DNA from: Mannheimia varigena
GTDB lineage: Bacteria; Pseudomonadota; Gammaproteobacteria; Enterobacterales; Pasteurellaceae
Assembly (NCBI RefSeq): GCF_013377235.1
Contig: NZ_CP016226.1
Location: forward strand, 124,001-188,000
DNA: 64,000 nt
Reading direction: 5' to 3'
The notes under the pieces are model-generated. The model did not search any database. It had not been told where the DNA came from and saw only the letters and a program-made list of their open reading frames with translations. How positions within the stretch are numbered: the first letter of the stretch is position 1; every line of letters starts with the position of its first letter. Positions 7,777-15,481 of this stretch are shown here, in pieces. The translations under genes and the position numbers were made by a program.

Positions 7777-9069
7777 CTATATCACATCATTTTGGATCGA
7801 AACCATCACTTGGTCGATTTTGAAGTTATCGGTATCAATAATTTCAAATTTATATTTATCCCACAATACAAAATCGGTTTTCTTTGGAATTTTACGTAAA
7901 ATATACATCATAAAACCTGCAATAGTTTCATAGTTCTCTGCATTCGGAAACTCGGCAATATCTAAAGCACGCATTACATCTTCTAGTGGTGTTGCTCCAT
8001 CAATTAACCAAGAATGTTCATTACGCTGAACAATTTGCTCTTCTTCGTGAGAAACCAGCTCACCCATTACAATGCTCATTACATCATTTAGGGTAACAAT
8101 GCCAACTACTAATGCATATTCATTCACAATAACGGCAAAATCCTCGCCAGTTGATTTAAATAGTTCTAAAACTTCGTATAAAGAGAGCGTATCTGGAATA
8201 AAAAGCGATTTACGCAATACAGTTGAGTCGGTTAATTTTACCTGCTTTTCTTGTAGATAAAGCGTTAAAATATTATGGGTTTCAACATAGCCTAAAATTT
8301 TATCGATAGATTTATCACAAATTAATAACTTAGAGTGAGGATTTGCTTTTACGGTTTCAAGTACTTGTTCTCTATTGAAAGTATGCTCCAAGAAAACAAT
8401 ATTTTCACGTGTTGTCATTGTTGAGGTAACAGTACGTTGCTGCATTTCAAAAATATTTTCAATTAAGTATTGCTCTTGTTCTTTTACAATTCCGGCTTGA
8501 GCTCCAGCATTAACTATTGCAAAAATATCCTCTGAAGTCATATTATCCTCTCGAATAGTTGGTACTCTAAACAGTTTGAAAATCGCATTTGCAATAGTGT
8601 CAAACAACCAAACTAATGGTTTAAATATAATGATTGAAAAGATCATTATCCCTATTGTTCGCAAGGCAATTTTTTCTGGATTTGCCATTGCTAGTCGTTT
8701 AGGAATAAGATCGGCAAATAGAATAAAAGCAACCGTTACAAAAATAAAAGCAAGCCAAGAGCTCGCACTTTCAACCCATTCTGCTTGGCTATATTGAGAA
8801 AGCAGAGAATAGACAAAAGGGTTCACAATACTCTCGCCAATTACCCCACCTAAAATTGCCACCATATTTAAGCCGATTTGCACAACAGTAATAAAGCGTC
8901 CTGGGTGTTCTTGAAGTTTTAGCACCTGAGATGCTTTTAAGTTTCCTTCATTTGCTAGTTGCTGAAGTTTCAGTTTTCTTGCACCTGCCAATGAAATCTC
9001 GGCAGAAGAAATGATTGCACTAATGATAATAAGTGCAATTAAAATTAAAATTGCTTCAAATAGGTTCAT
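7777..9069 (-). CDS. paeA: Polyamine (putrescine/cadaverine) exporter homologue PaeA/YtfL
   Basis: CorC/HlyC-type membrane protein of 430 residues. The N-terminal CNNM/DUF21 domain (about 1-190) has about four membrane segments and includes SSAEISLAGARKLKLQ, VVQIGLNMVAILGG and FILFADLIPKRL. A CBS pair follows (about 205-330), then a CorC_HlyC domain (about 345-425). The sequence tracks E. coli YtfL closely (AGEDFAV-type and SWLIDGATPLEDVMR segments). YtfL, renamed PaeA, protects enteric bacteria from cadaverine and putrescine stress. Here it is divergent from speF-potE, which makes the polyamine role more likely. An older label would be magnesium/cobalt efflux protein. Confidence 0.88.
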   Translation of the reverse strand: MNLFEAILILIALIIISAIISSAEISLAGARKLKLQQLANEGNLKASQVLKLQEHPGRFITVVQIGLNMVAILGGVIGESIVNPFVYSLLSQYSQAEWVESASSWLAFIFVTVAFILFADLIPKRLAMANPEKIALRTIGIMIFSIIIFKPLVWLFDTIANAIFKLFRVPTIREDNMTSEDIFAIVNAGAQAGIVKEQEQYLIENIFEMQQRTVTSTMTTRENIVFLEHTFNREQVLETVKANPHSKLLICDKSIDKILGYVETHNILTLYLQEKQVKLTDSTVLRKSLFIPDTLSLYEVLELFKSTGEDFAVIVNEYALVVGIVTLNDVMSIVMGELVSHEEEQIVQRNEHSWLIDGATPLEDVMRALDIAEFPNAENYETIAGFMMYILRKIPKKTDFVLWDKYKFEIIDTDNFKIDQVMVSIQNDVI

Positions 9070-9383
9070 AATATAACTCTTTTAAATGTGAATAATGTAT
9101 AGATAAAGATAATGTACTACAAATAAGTTTATAAATTTTACCACTTTTACTATAACTGGTCAGCTAAATGCTGAGAGTGTTTTTTATTGTACGGGACTAT
9201 GTAATGATAAATAGGATATATATTTTAATTTAATTAGTGTTTTTTTTGATCTATATCTGTTTTTTAAGATTTTTTACATTGATTTATTTTATGCATAGTT
9301 GTAAATTTTATCTTAGCTAATAAGCTAGGTTTCATCAATTATGATGAAGTTATTTAAATAAAGATGTATTTAAGAGGTGTATT
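9070..9383. promoter_or_regulatory. Divergent paeA / speFL promoter region and 5' leader
   Basis: Very AT-rich gap of 314 nt between the divergent paeA and the speF leader peptide. On the plus strand there are two small inverted repeats just before the leader ORF: TAGCT/AGCTA (about 9315-9328) and TTCATC/GATGAA (about 9331-9347). Several TATAAT-like hexamers occur, but I cannot pick one -10/-35 pair with confidence. AGAGG at 9373-9377 is the ribosome binding site for the leader peptide. No gene of useful length is seen. Confidence 0.4.
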
Positions 9384-9545
9384 ATGTTACACAAATACCA
9401 TATAGAATACTTCCCGGATAAAGGTAAAAGTCTTATGGCTCATATTAGAAGAACTAGACACATTATGATGCCAGCTTGTCGTTCTTGCTTTCATTTCTCT
9501 TATTTCCAATCTCTTAATTCAACGAGTCCAATCAAACAGGATTAA
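9384..9545 (+). CDS. speFL: SpeFL-type ornithine-sensing leader peptide
   Basis: 53-codon ORF (ATG 9384, TAA 9543-9545) with AGAGG 6 nt upstream. Its centre reads MAHIRRTRHIMMPACR followed by an aromatic stretch FHFSYF. E. coli SpeFL, a 34-residue arrest peptide, has MPHIRRTTHIM and FDFHFF at the same relative positions. There, free ornithine trapped by the nascent HIRRT segment stalls the ribosome and turns on speF-potE. Here the peptide has 17 extra N-terminal residues and a longer tail after the aromatic stretch. Translation from an internal ATG at 9435 (36 codons) is possible. It lies 233 nt upstream of speF, as expected for this control element. Confidence 0.88.
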   Translation: MLHKYHIEYFPDKGKSLMAHIRRTRHIMMPACRSCFHFSYFQSLNSTSPIKQD

Positions 9546-9778
9546 TCTGTCTATCAAAAGACGGTTATTCATTCCTATTTTAAATAAATCTTAGTTTATT
9601 CCTTTTTTAAAGGAAGGATATCTATTTATTTAAAAACCCAATTCTATATCAATATTATTTTGTAAGTGTTTTATATTTCGTATATTGAATGTTTGTCAGA
9701 ATAGTATCGGTAAAGTATATCTCATTGTTAATAAAAAATAATGAGAGGTTTTTCATATGCTAAATAATGGAGTTAATT
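9546..9778 (+). promoter_or_regulatory. speFL-speF leader segment
   Basis: Untranslated stretch between the leader peptide and speF. It contains small hairpins: GTCT/AGAC directly after the leader stop (about 9548-9561), TTCCTT/AAGGAA (about 9600-9616) and CTCATT/AATGAG (about 9721-9745). In E. coli the equivalent region is where ribosome stalling on speFL exposes or hides Rho-dependent termination signals. A 15-codon ORF (9757-9804) with GAGAGG upstream overlaps the speF start in another frame. Confidence 0.5.
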
Positions 9779-11941
9779 ATGTTACATTTAAAAATCGCAT
9801 ATAGTTCATTAGTTCAACCTTATTTCCATACAACAAGAGAGTTAGTTGCTATTGATAAAACTGATTTTACAGATGTTGGTGCTATAGTATTAAGTACGGA
9901 TGATGTTCATCAATATATTGATAGAATTTTGGAAAAAGAATTCAATATTCCAGTATTTATTGTGGTGGAGTCAGGGAAAATCTTAGCTCCTCAATATTTT
10001 GATCAGGTTTATCATATACAAGATCTTAATAATTACGATATCAATTTATATAGTCGCCAAATTGAAACAGCAGTACATCTTTATGAAGACAAAATGTTAC
10101 CACCGTTCTTCAAAATGTTAAGTGAGTATGTTGAAATGGGAAATACTGCTTTTGATTGCCCAGGGCATCAAGGTGGACAATATTTCCGTAAGCATCCAGC
10201 AGGTCGATTTCTCTATGATTTCTATGGTGAAAATATTTTCCGTTCCGACATCTGTAATGCTGATGTAAAACTTGGTGATTTATTAATTCATGAAGGTGCT
10301 GCTTGCGATGCACAAAAATACGCTGCACAGATGTTTAATGCTGATAAAACCTACTTTGTTTTAAATGGAACCTCTTCTGCTAATAAAGTTGTTACTAATG
10401 CATTACTTTCTCCTGGTGATCTCGTTTTATTTGACCGTAATAATCATAAATCTATTCACCATGGTGCATTAATTCAAGCTGGTGCAACACCAATTTATCT
10501 TGAAACTGCCCGTAATCCATTTGGTTTTATTGGGGGAATTGATAGTCATTGTTTTGATGATGACTATCTGAAATCTTTAGTCAAAGAAATCGCTCCTGAG
10601 AAATTAAATCAACAACGCCCATTTCGTTTAGCAGTTATTCAGCTTGGGACATATGATGGAACTATCTATAACGCACGTCAAGTTGTCGATAAAATTGGTC
10701 ATCTTTGTGATTATATCTTATTTGATTCAGCTTGGGTGGGATATGAACAATTTATTCCGATGATGAAAGAGTGCTCTCCTTTATTATTAGAATTAAATGA
10801 GGATGATCCTGGTATTATTGTTACTCAATCCGTACATAAACAACAGGCCGGTTTTTCTCAAGCATCACAAATTCATAAAAAAGATAAGCATATTAAAGGC
10901 CAGTCTCGCTATTGTAACCACAAGCGTTTTAATAATGCTTTTATGCTACATGCCTCAACTAGCCCATTCTATCCGTTATTTGCAACATTAGATGTAAATG
11001 CCAAAATCCAAGGTAGCTCAGCAGGACGTCGATTATGGCTAGATTGTGTTAAAAATGGTATTGAAGCCCGCAAGTTAGTACTTAATTCTTGTCAATTAAT
11101 TAAGCCATTTATTCCACCATATGTAAATGGTAAGAAATGGCAAGATTATTCTACTGATGAAATTGCACAAGATCTTGAGTTCTTTAAATTCCATGCCGGT
11201 GATTCTTGGCACAAATTTGAAGGCTATACCGAAAATCAATATTTTGTTGACCCATGCAAATTTATGTTAACAACACCAGGAATTGATATTCAAACTGGTG
11301 AATATGAAGAATTTGGTATTCCAGCCACTATTTTGGCTAACTATCTACGTGAAAACGGTATTATTCCAGAAAAATGTGATTTGAACTCTATATTATTCTT
11401 ACTTACCCCTGCAGAAACCCTTACAAAGATGCAAACACTTGTAGCACAAATTACCTCATTTGAAAAACACATTAAACAAAATTCATTGTTGAAAGAAGTG
11501 TTACCAAGCGTTTATGCCAATAATGCTGAGCGCTATAACGGCTACACCATCCGTCAACTTTGCCAAGAAATGCACGGCCTGTATGTTGCTCGTGATGTGA
11601 AAACATTACAACGTAATCTATTTAGGAAAGCGACATTGCCACCATATGTGATGAATCCTAAAGATGCTAACATTGAATTGGTACGAAATAATGTAGAACT
11701 TGTTCCACTTACCGACATTGTAGGTCGTGTCGCCGCAGAAGGTGCATTACCTTACCCTCCAGGTGTCATTTGTGTTGTTCCAGGTGAAAAATGGAATGAA
11801 ACTGCCCAAAAATACTTTTTAGCATTGGAAGAGGGTATTAACGTGTTACCCGGTTTTGCACCAGAAATTCAGGGAGTTTATTTACAGAAAGATCCTGATG
11901 GGCGCACACGAGCTTATGGTTATGTATTAATTGAACAATAA
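9779..11941 (+). CDS. speF: Inducible ornithine decarboxylase
   Basis: PLP-dependent group III decarboxylase of 720 residues that makes putrescine and CO2 from ornithine, consuming protons. Family segments are clear: an N-terminal wing domain, FDCPGHQGG, FVLNGTSS, FDRNNHKS, the PLP lysine K354 in SVHKQQAGFSQ, and ENQYFVDPCK. The start at 9779 is preferred over an in-frame ATG at 9767 because GGAG lies 6 nt before it and the protein then begins MLHLKIAYSS, like E. coli MSKLKIAVS. It is followed by potE, and the leader peptide upstream suggests ornithine induction. It is inducible SpeF rather than SpeC, judged by the potE partner and leader. Confidence 0.97.
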   Translation: MLHLKIAYSSLVQPYFHTTRELVAIDKTDFTDVGAIVLSTDDVHQYIDRILEKEFNIPVFIVVESGKILAPQYFDQVYHIQDLNNYDINLYSRQIETAVHLYEDKMLPPFFKMLSEYVEMGNTAFDCPGHQGGQYFRKHPAGRFLYDFYGENIFRSDICNADVKLGDLLIHEGAACDAQKYAAQMFNADKTYFVLNGTSSANKVVTNALLSPGDLVLFDRNNHKSIHHGALIQAGATPIYLETARNPFGFIGGIDSHCFDDDYLKSLVKEIAPEKLNQQRPFRLAVIQLGTYDGTIYNARQVVDKIGHLCDYILFDSAWVGYEQFIPMMKECSPLLLELNEDDPGIIVTQSVHKQQAGFSQASQIHKKDKHIKGQSRYCNHKRFNNAFMLHASTSPFYPLFATLDVNAKIQGSSAGRRLWLDCVKNGIEARKLVLNSCQLIKPFIPPYVNGKKWQDYSTDEIAQDLEFFKFHAGDSWHKFEGYTENQYFVDPCKFMLTTPGIDIQTGEYEEFGIPATILANYLRENGIIPEKCDLNSILFLLTPAETLTKMQTLVAQITSFEKHIKQNSLLKEVLPSVYANNAERYNGYTIRQLCQEMHGLYVARDVKTLQRNLFRKATLPPYVMNPKDANIELVRNNVELVPLTDIVGRVAAEGALPYPPGVICVVPGEKWNETAQKYFLALEEGINVLPGFAPEIQGVYLQKDPDGRTRAYGYVLIEQ

Positions 11942-12003
11942 TATTGTTGTTAAAAGTGCAGTAAATCTATATTGCACTTTTATAAATGATGGAGAAACTA
12001 CTT

Positions 12004-13317
12004 ATGAGTACAAATATAAATAAAATAGGAGTTATTCAACTCACTATTATTACTATGGTGAATATGATGGGGTCAGGTATCATTATGCTACCGACTAAAT
12101 TAGCCGAAATAGGGACAATTTCCATTGTTTCTTGGCTAGTTACTGCAGTAGGCTCAACCGCGTTAGCATATGCTTTTGCACAATGTGGTATGTTTAGCAA
12201 AAAATCAGGAGGGATGGGAGGCTATGCGGAATACTCCTTTGGTAAAGCAGGAAACTTCTTAGCTAACTATTCTTATGGTGTATCATTATTAATAGCTAAT
12301 ACGGCAATTGCTATTTCTGCTGTTGGCTATGGTTCAGAATTATTCGAAACGTCTCTATCTCCTATTTCTATTGCGATATGGACAGGTATCACGCTATGGT
12401 TAGCTACTGTATTAAATTTTGGTGGTGCAAGAATTACTGGAAATATTAGTTCATTTACTATCTGGGGAGTTATTATTCCTGTTGTTGGACTTTGCATTAT
12501 CGGTTGGAAATGGTTTGAACCAGATCTTTATCTCAGTTCTTGGAATCCTCATAATGTACCAACTTTTGAAGCTATTGGTGTCTCTATCTCTATGACTTTA
12601 TGGGCTTTCTTAGGCTTAGAATCTGCGTGTGCGAATACGGATGTTGTCGAAAATCCAGAGAAAAATGTGCCGATTGCTGTTTTAGGGGGAACATTAGGTG
12701 CTGCAGTTATTTATATTATTTCAACCAATGTGATTGCTGGTATTGTTCCTAATTTAGATTTAGCAAACTCTACAGCTCCATTTGGCTTAGCATTTGCTCA
12801 TATGTTTAATGAGACGGCTGGTAAAGTAGTAATGGGGCTAATGGTAATGTCTTGTTTTGGCTCTTTATTAGGTTGGCAATTTACGATAGCGCAAGTATTT
12901 AAAAGTTCTGCAGAAGAGGGGTATTTCCCATCAGTATTTAAAAAGGTTACAACTAAAGACGCACCTGTTATAGGGATGGTAATAATTACAGCGATTCAAA
13001 GTGGTTTAACCCTTATGACTATTAGCCCTTCCTTAAATAAGCAATTTAATATTTTAGTAGATCTAGCTGTAGTAACAAATGTCATTCCATATTTATTATC
13101 AATGGCAGCATTAATGGTTTTACAAAAAGTAGAGAAAGTACCTGAAAATAAAGCAAGAATAACAACTTTTATTGCATTTGTTGGTTCATTATATAGCTTA
13201 TATGCACTTTATGCAGCAGGAGAACAACCAATGCTATATGGCTCTATTGTTACCTTTATTGGATGGACATTATACGGTTTCATATCTTATAAATTCGATA
13301 TGAAACCTACTTACTAA
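12004..13317 (+). CDS. potE: Putrescine-ornithine antiporter
   Basis: APC-superfamily transporter of 437 residues with about 12 hydrophobic segments. The N-terminus (IGVIQLTIITMVNMMGSGIIMLPTKLAE) and the WAFLGLESACANTDVVENPEKNVPIA region are nearly those of E. coli PotE. It exports putrescine in exchange for ornithine, completing an acid-resistance/energy cycle with SpeF. The start at 12004 uses GGAG 9 nt upstream; an ATG at 11986 in frame is less likely, since the mature alignment begins at MSTNINKIG. It lies 62 nt after speF in one operon. Confidence 0.96.
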   Translation: MSTNINKIGVIQLTIITMVNMMGSGIIMLPTKLAEIGTISIVSWLVTAVGSTALAYAFAQCGMFSKKSGGMGGYAEYSFGKAGNFLANYSYGVSLLIANTAIAISAVGYGSELFETSLSPISIAIWTGITLWLATVLNFGGARITGNISSFTIWGVIIPVVGLCIIGWKWFEPDLYLSSWNPHNVPTFEAIGVSISMTLWAFLGLESACANTDVVENPEKNVPIAVLGGTLGAAVIYIISTNVIAGIVPNLDLANSTAPFGLAFAHMFNETAGKVVMGLMVMSCFGSLLGWQFTIAQVFKSSAEEGYFPSVFKKVTTKDAPVIGMVIITAIQSGLTLMTISPSLNKQFNILVDLAVVTNVIPYLLSMAALMVLQKVEKVPENKARITTFIAFVGSLYSLYALYAAGEQPMLYGSIVTFIGWTLYGFISYKFDMKPTY

Positions 13318-13340
13318 GATACGCTTTATAGTAGAATCAA

Positions 13341-13372
13341 GGACTGTTTTAATTTTATAGTTAGAACAGTCC
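13341..13372 (+). terminator. Hairpin after potE
   Basis: GGACTGTT (13341-13348) pairs with AACAGTCC (13365-13372) across a 16-nt loop, 23 nt after the potE stop. The following GATCAATAATTCTTT is only loosely T-rich, so termination strength is uncertain. Confidence 0.6.
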
Positions 13373-13495
13373 GATCAATAATTCTTTCTAAGGCATAATA
13401 CTTCTTAATAGATTTATGAATTTATTTTGACAATTTAGATATACACGTATTTCAGAACGGTTGTTTACATATATTTATGAAGTGTAAATAAAAAA

Positions 13496-13525
13496 TTGAT
13501 TTAAAATCAATTGGTTGTATATAAT
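13496..13525 (+). promoter_or_regulatory. Candidate promoter of the tpsB-tpsA operon with a palindrome at -35
   Basis: TTGATT (13496-13501) and TATAAT (13520-13525) are 18 nt apart. The -35 lies inside the inverted repeat TTGATT TAA AATCAA (13496-13510), a possible operator. It is about 120 nt ahead of the tpsB ATG. The rest of the 13373-13647 gap is AT-rich, with no gene seen. This is prediction from sequence alone. Confidence 0.4.
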
Positions 13526-13647
13526 ATTCATATTGCCAATTGGATAGAATAGCCTTCTATACTGTTATTTTATGCTTAAATTTGCAAAAATGTGAGGAAT
13601 TTTATACACTCCATAGTATCGAGTATACAGTTGCTATTATTGATCCT

Positions 13648-15402
13648 ATGAAAAATTATCAACCTATTATTTTTAGTTGCGTATTACTGAGCCCTCCTGC
13701 TTTTGCAGATACTGAGCGTTTAGACCCTATTCAGCAGCAAATAGATGCTGTCCAACAACAACGCCAGCAACAGTATCAACAGGCACAAGCCAAACAATTA
13801 AAAAATCAACCTGATATTCGTCTTAATACATCCTACTCTGAACCTCTTACTCTTTCAAATCACGAATTGCCTTGTTATCCGATTCACCAAATTTCATTTA
13901 TTGACTATTCCTCTGATGCTTCTCTCACCTCTAGCGAATTCCAATGGGCATTTAATAAAGCCGCAAAATCACTCCATTTGACATTGCCCCACTGTTTTGG
14001 AGGAGAAGGATTAGGCATTTTGATGAAGCAAGTGCAAAATGAAATTATCGGTCGTGGTTATGTAACTACTCGAGTAGTTATTGAAGAGCAAGATTTACGC
14101 AGTGGTAAATTAGTGCTAACGGTGATACCAGGTAAAGTGCGTAATACGATAGTGGTTGATAATGGCAATATTCCACGTTTTACCCCATTACACGCTTTCA
14201 CCGGATTAACCTTTGCTTCAGGTGATATATTGAATATTCGAGATATTGAACAATCTCTGGAAAATTTAAAACGTGTGCCTACCGTTGAGGCAAATATTGA
14301 AATTCTCCCGAGCGAAAGTGGAAAAGCTGAAGTAGGCGATAGTGATTTAAAAATTACTTATAGCCAAGCCTTTCCGTTTAGGCTGAGTTTAGGGCTTGAT
14401 GATGCAGGCTCAAAATCGACAGGGAAAGTACAGGCAAACGGTACACTTTCTATCGACAATATTTTCTCCGCAAACGACCTTTTCTATACTTCTTTTACCC
14501 ACTCAATTAAACAAAAAGGCGATGATAAAGGTAGCCGTGCCAGCAAAAATCTAACATTGTATTATTCCATTCCTTTTGGCTATTGGAATTTGGCGTTTTC
14601 GCATAATCAAAATCGCTATCATCAAGAGGTTTTTGGGGCTTTTGCGAAAAGTTATCTTTATGCAGGTAAGAGTGATACAGATAAACTCACACTTTCTTAT
14701 CTACTTTATCGAGATAGCACTCGGAAAACTACACTTTCAGCATCGCTTTGGTCGCGTCAATCACATAACTATGTTGATGGAGCAGAAATTGGTGTCCAAA
14801 AACGCCGAATGGCAGGCTGGGAAGCCGGTTTTTCTCACAAAGAATATTTAGGTAATGGCACTTTAGAGCTATCAGCAAATTATAAGAGAGGCACAGGGGC
14901 AAGAGGGCAGCTGCAAGCCTCGGAAGAATTGTGGGGAGAGGGCACGTCGAGACCACAAATTATTACTGCCTTTCTTTCTTACAATCAACCCTTTATGTGG
15001 GGTAATCAGTCTTGGCAATTTAATTCCGGCTGGAACGGACAGTGGAATAAAACGCCACTTATTCCACAAGATCGCTTTTCGATTGGCAGCCGTTATACGG
15101 TAAGAGGTTTTGATGGTGAATTAACCCTTTCAGGTCAGCGTGGTTGGAACTGGCGAAATGAATTGGTGTGGGCGTTTACGCCAAACCATTCATTCTATTG
15201 GGCGGTTGATGGCGGAAGAGTTTCTGGCTGGTCAGATGAAAGTCTACAGTTAGGACATCACTTAATGGGGACTGCTATTGGGCTTAGAGGCGGTATAAAA
15301 GGTTTTCATTATGATCTGTTTCTCGGCAAACCGATAAGAAAACCGGAAGGATTTAGAACTTCTGATGGCGTAGCGGGTTTTAATGTCGGTTATCAATTTT
15401 AG
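13648..15402 (+). CDS. Two-partner secretion outer-membrane transporter (TpsB / CdiB / FhaC type)
   Basis: Omp85-superfamily secretion pore of 584 residues. A signal peptide ends PPAFA (about residue 20). A Gln-rich N-terminal helix/linker follows (IQQQIDAVQQQRQQQYQQ, about 25-45), then two POTRA domains (about 73-150 and 155-225), then a 16-strand barrel. The barrel holds the loop-6 motif VRGF at about residue 485. The protein ends in Phe, as outer-membrane barrels do. I chose ATG 13648 because it begins a proper signal peptide; the frame is open upstream to a TTG at 13540, but that adds non-signal sequence. It exports the tpsA product encoded 79 nt downstream. Confidence 0.93.
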   Translation: MKNYQPIIFSCVLLSPPAFADTERLDPIQQQIDAVQQQRQQQYQQAQAKQLKNQPDIRLNTSYSEPLTLSNHELPCYPIHQISFIDYSSDASLTSSEFQWAFNKAAKSLHLTLPHCFGGEGLGILMKQVQNEIIGRGYVTTRVVIEEQDLRSGKLVLTVIPGKVRNTIVVDNGNIPRFTPLHAFTGLTFASGDILNIRDIEQSLENLKRVPTVEANIEILPSESGKAEVGDSDLKITYSQAFPFRLSLGLDDAGSKSTGKVQANGTLSIDNIFSANDLFYTSFTHSIKQKGDDKGSRASKNLTLYYSIPFGYWNLAFSHNQNRYHQEVFGAFAKSYLYAGKSDTDKLTLSYLLYRDSTRKTTLSASLWSRQSHNYVDGAEIGVQKRRMAGWEAGFSHKEYLGNGTLELSANYKRGTGARGQLQASEELWGEGTSRPQIITAFLSYNQPFMWGNQSWQFNSGWNGQWNKTPLIPQDRFSIGSRYTVRGFDGELTLSGQRGWNWRNELVWAFTPNHSFYWAVDGGRVSGWSDESLQLGHHLMGTAIGLRGGIKGFHYDLFLGKPIRKPEGFRTSDGVAGFNVGYQF

Positions 15403-15481
15403 TTTGCGTAGAAGTAAGTAAGATATTTTGTAGAAGTGGCAGATATGTCCACCCTAAATGCAAATTTTTGAGGAAAACAAA

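Noticed and set aside
13540..13647. Extending tpsB upstream to a TTG at 13540
   Set aside because: The added 36 residues give no signal peptide, while ATG 13648 begins a clean signal sequence ending PPAFA; the upstream part overlaps the promoter-proximal region.
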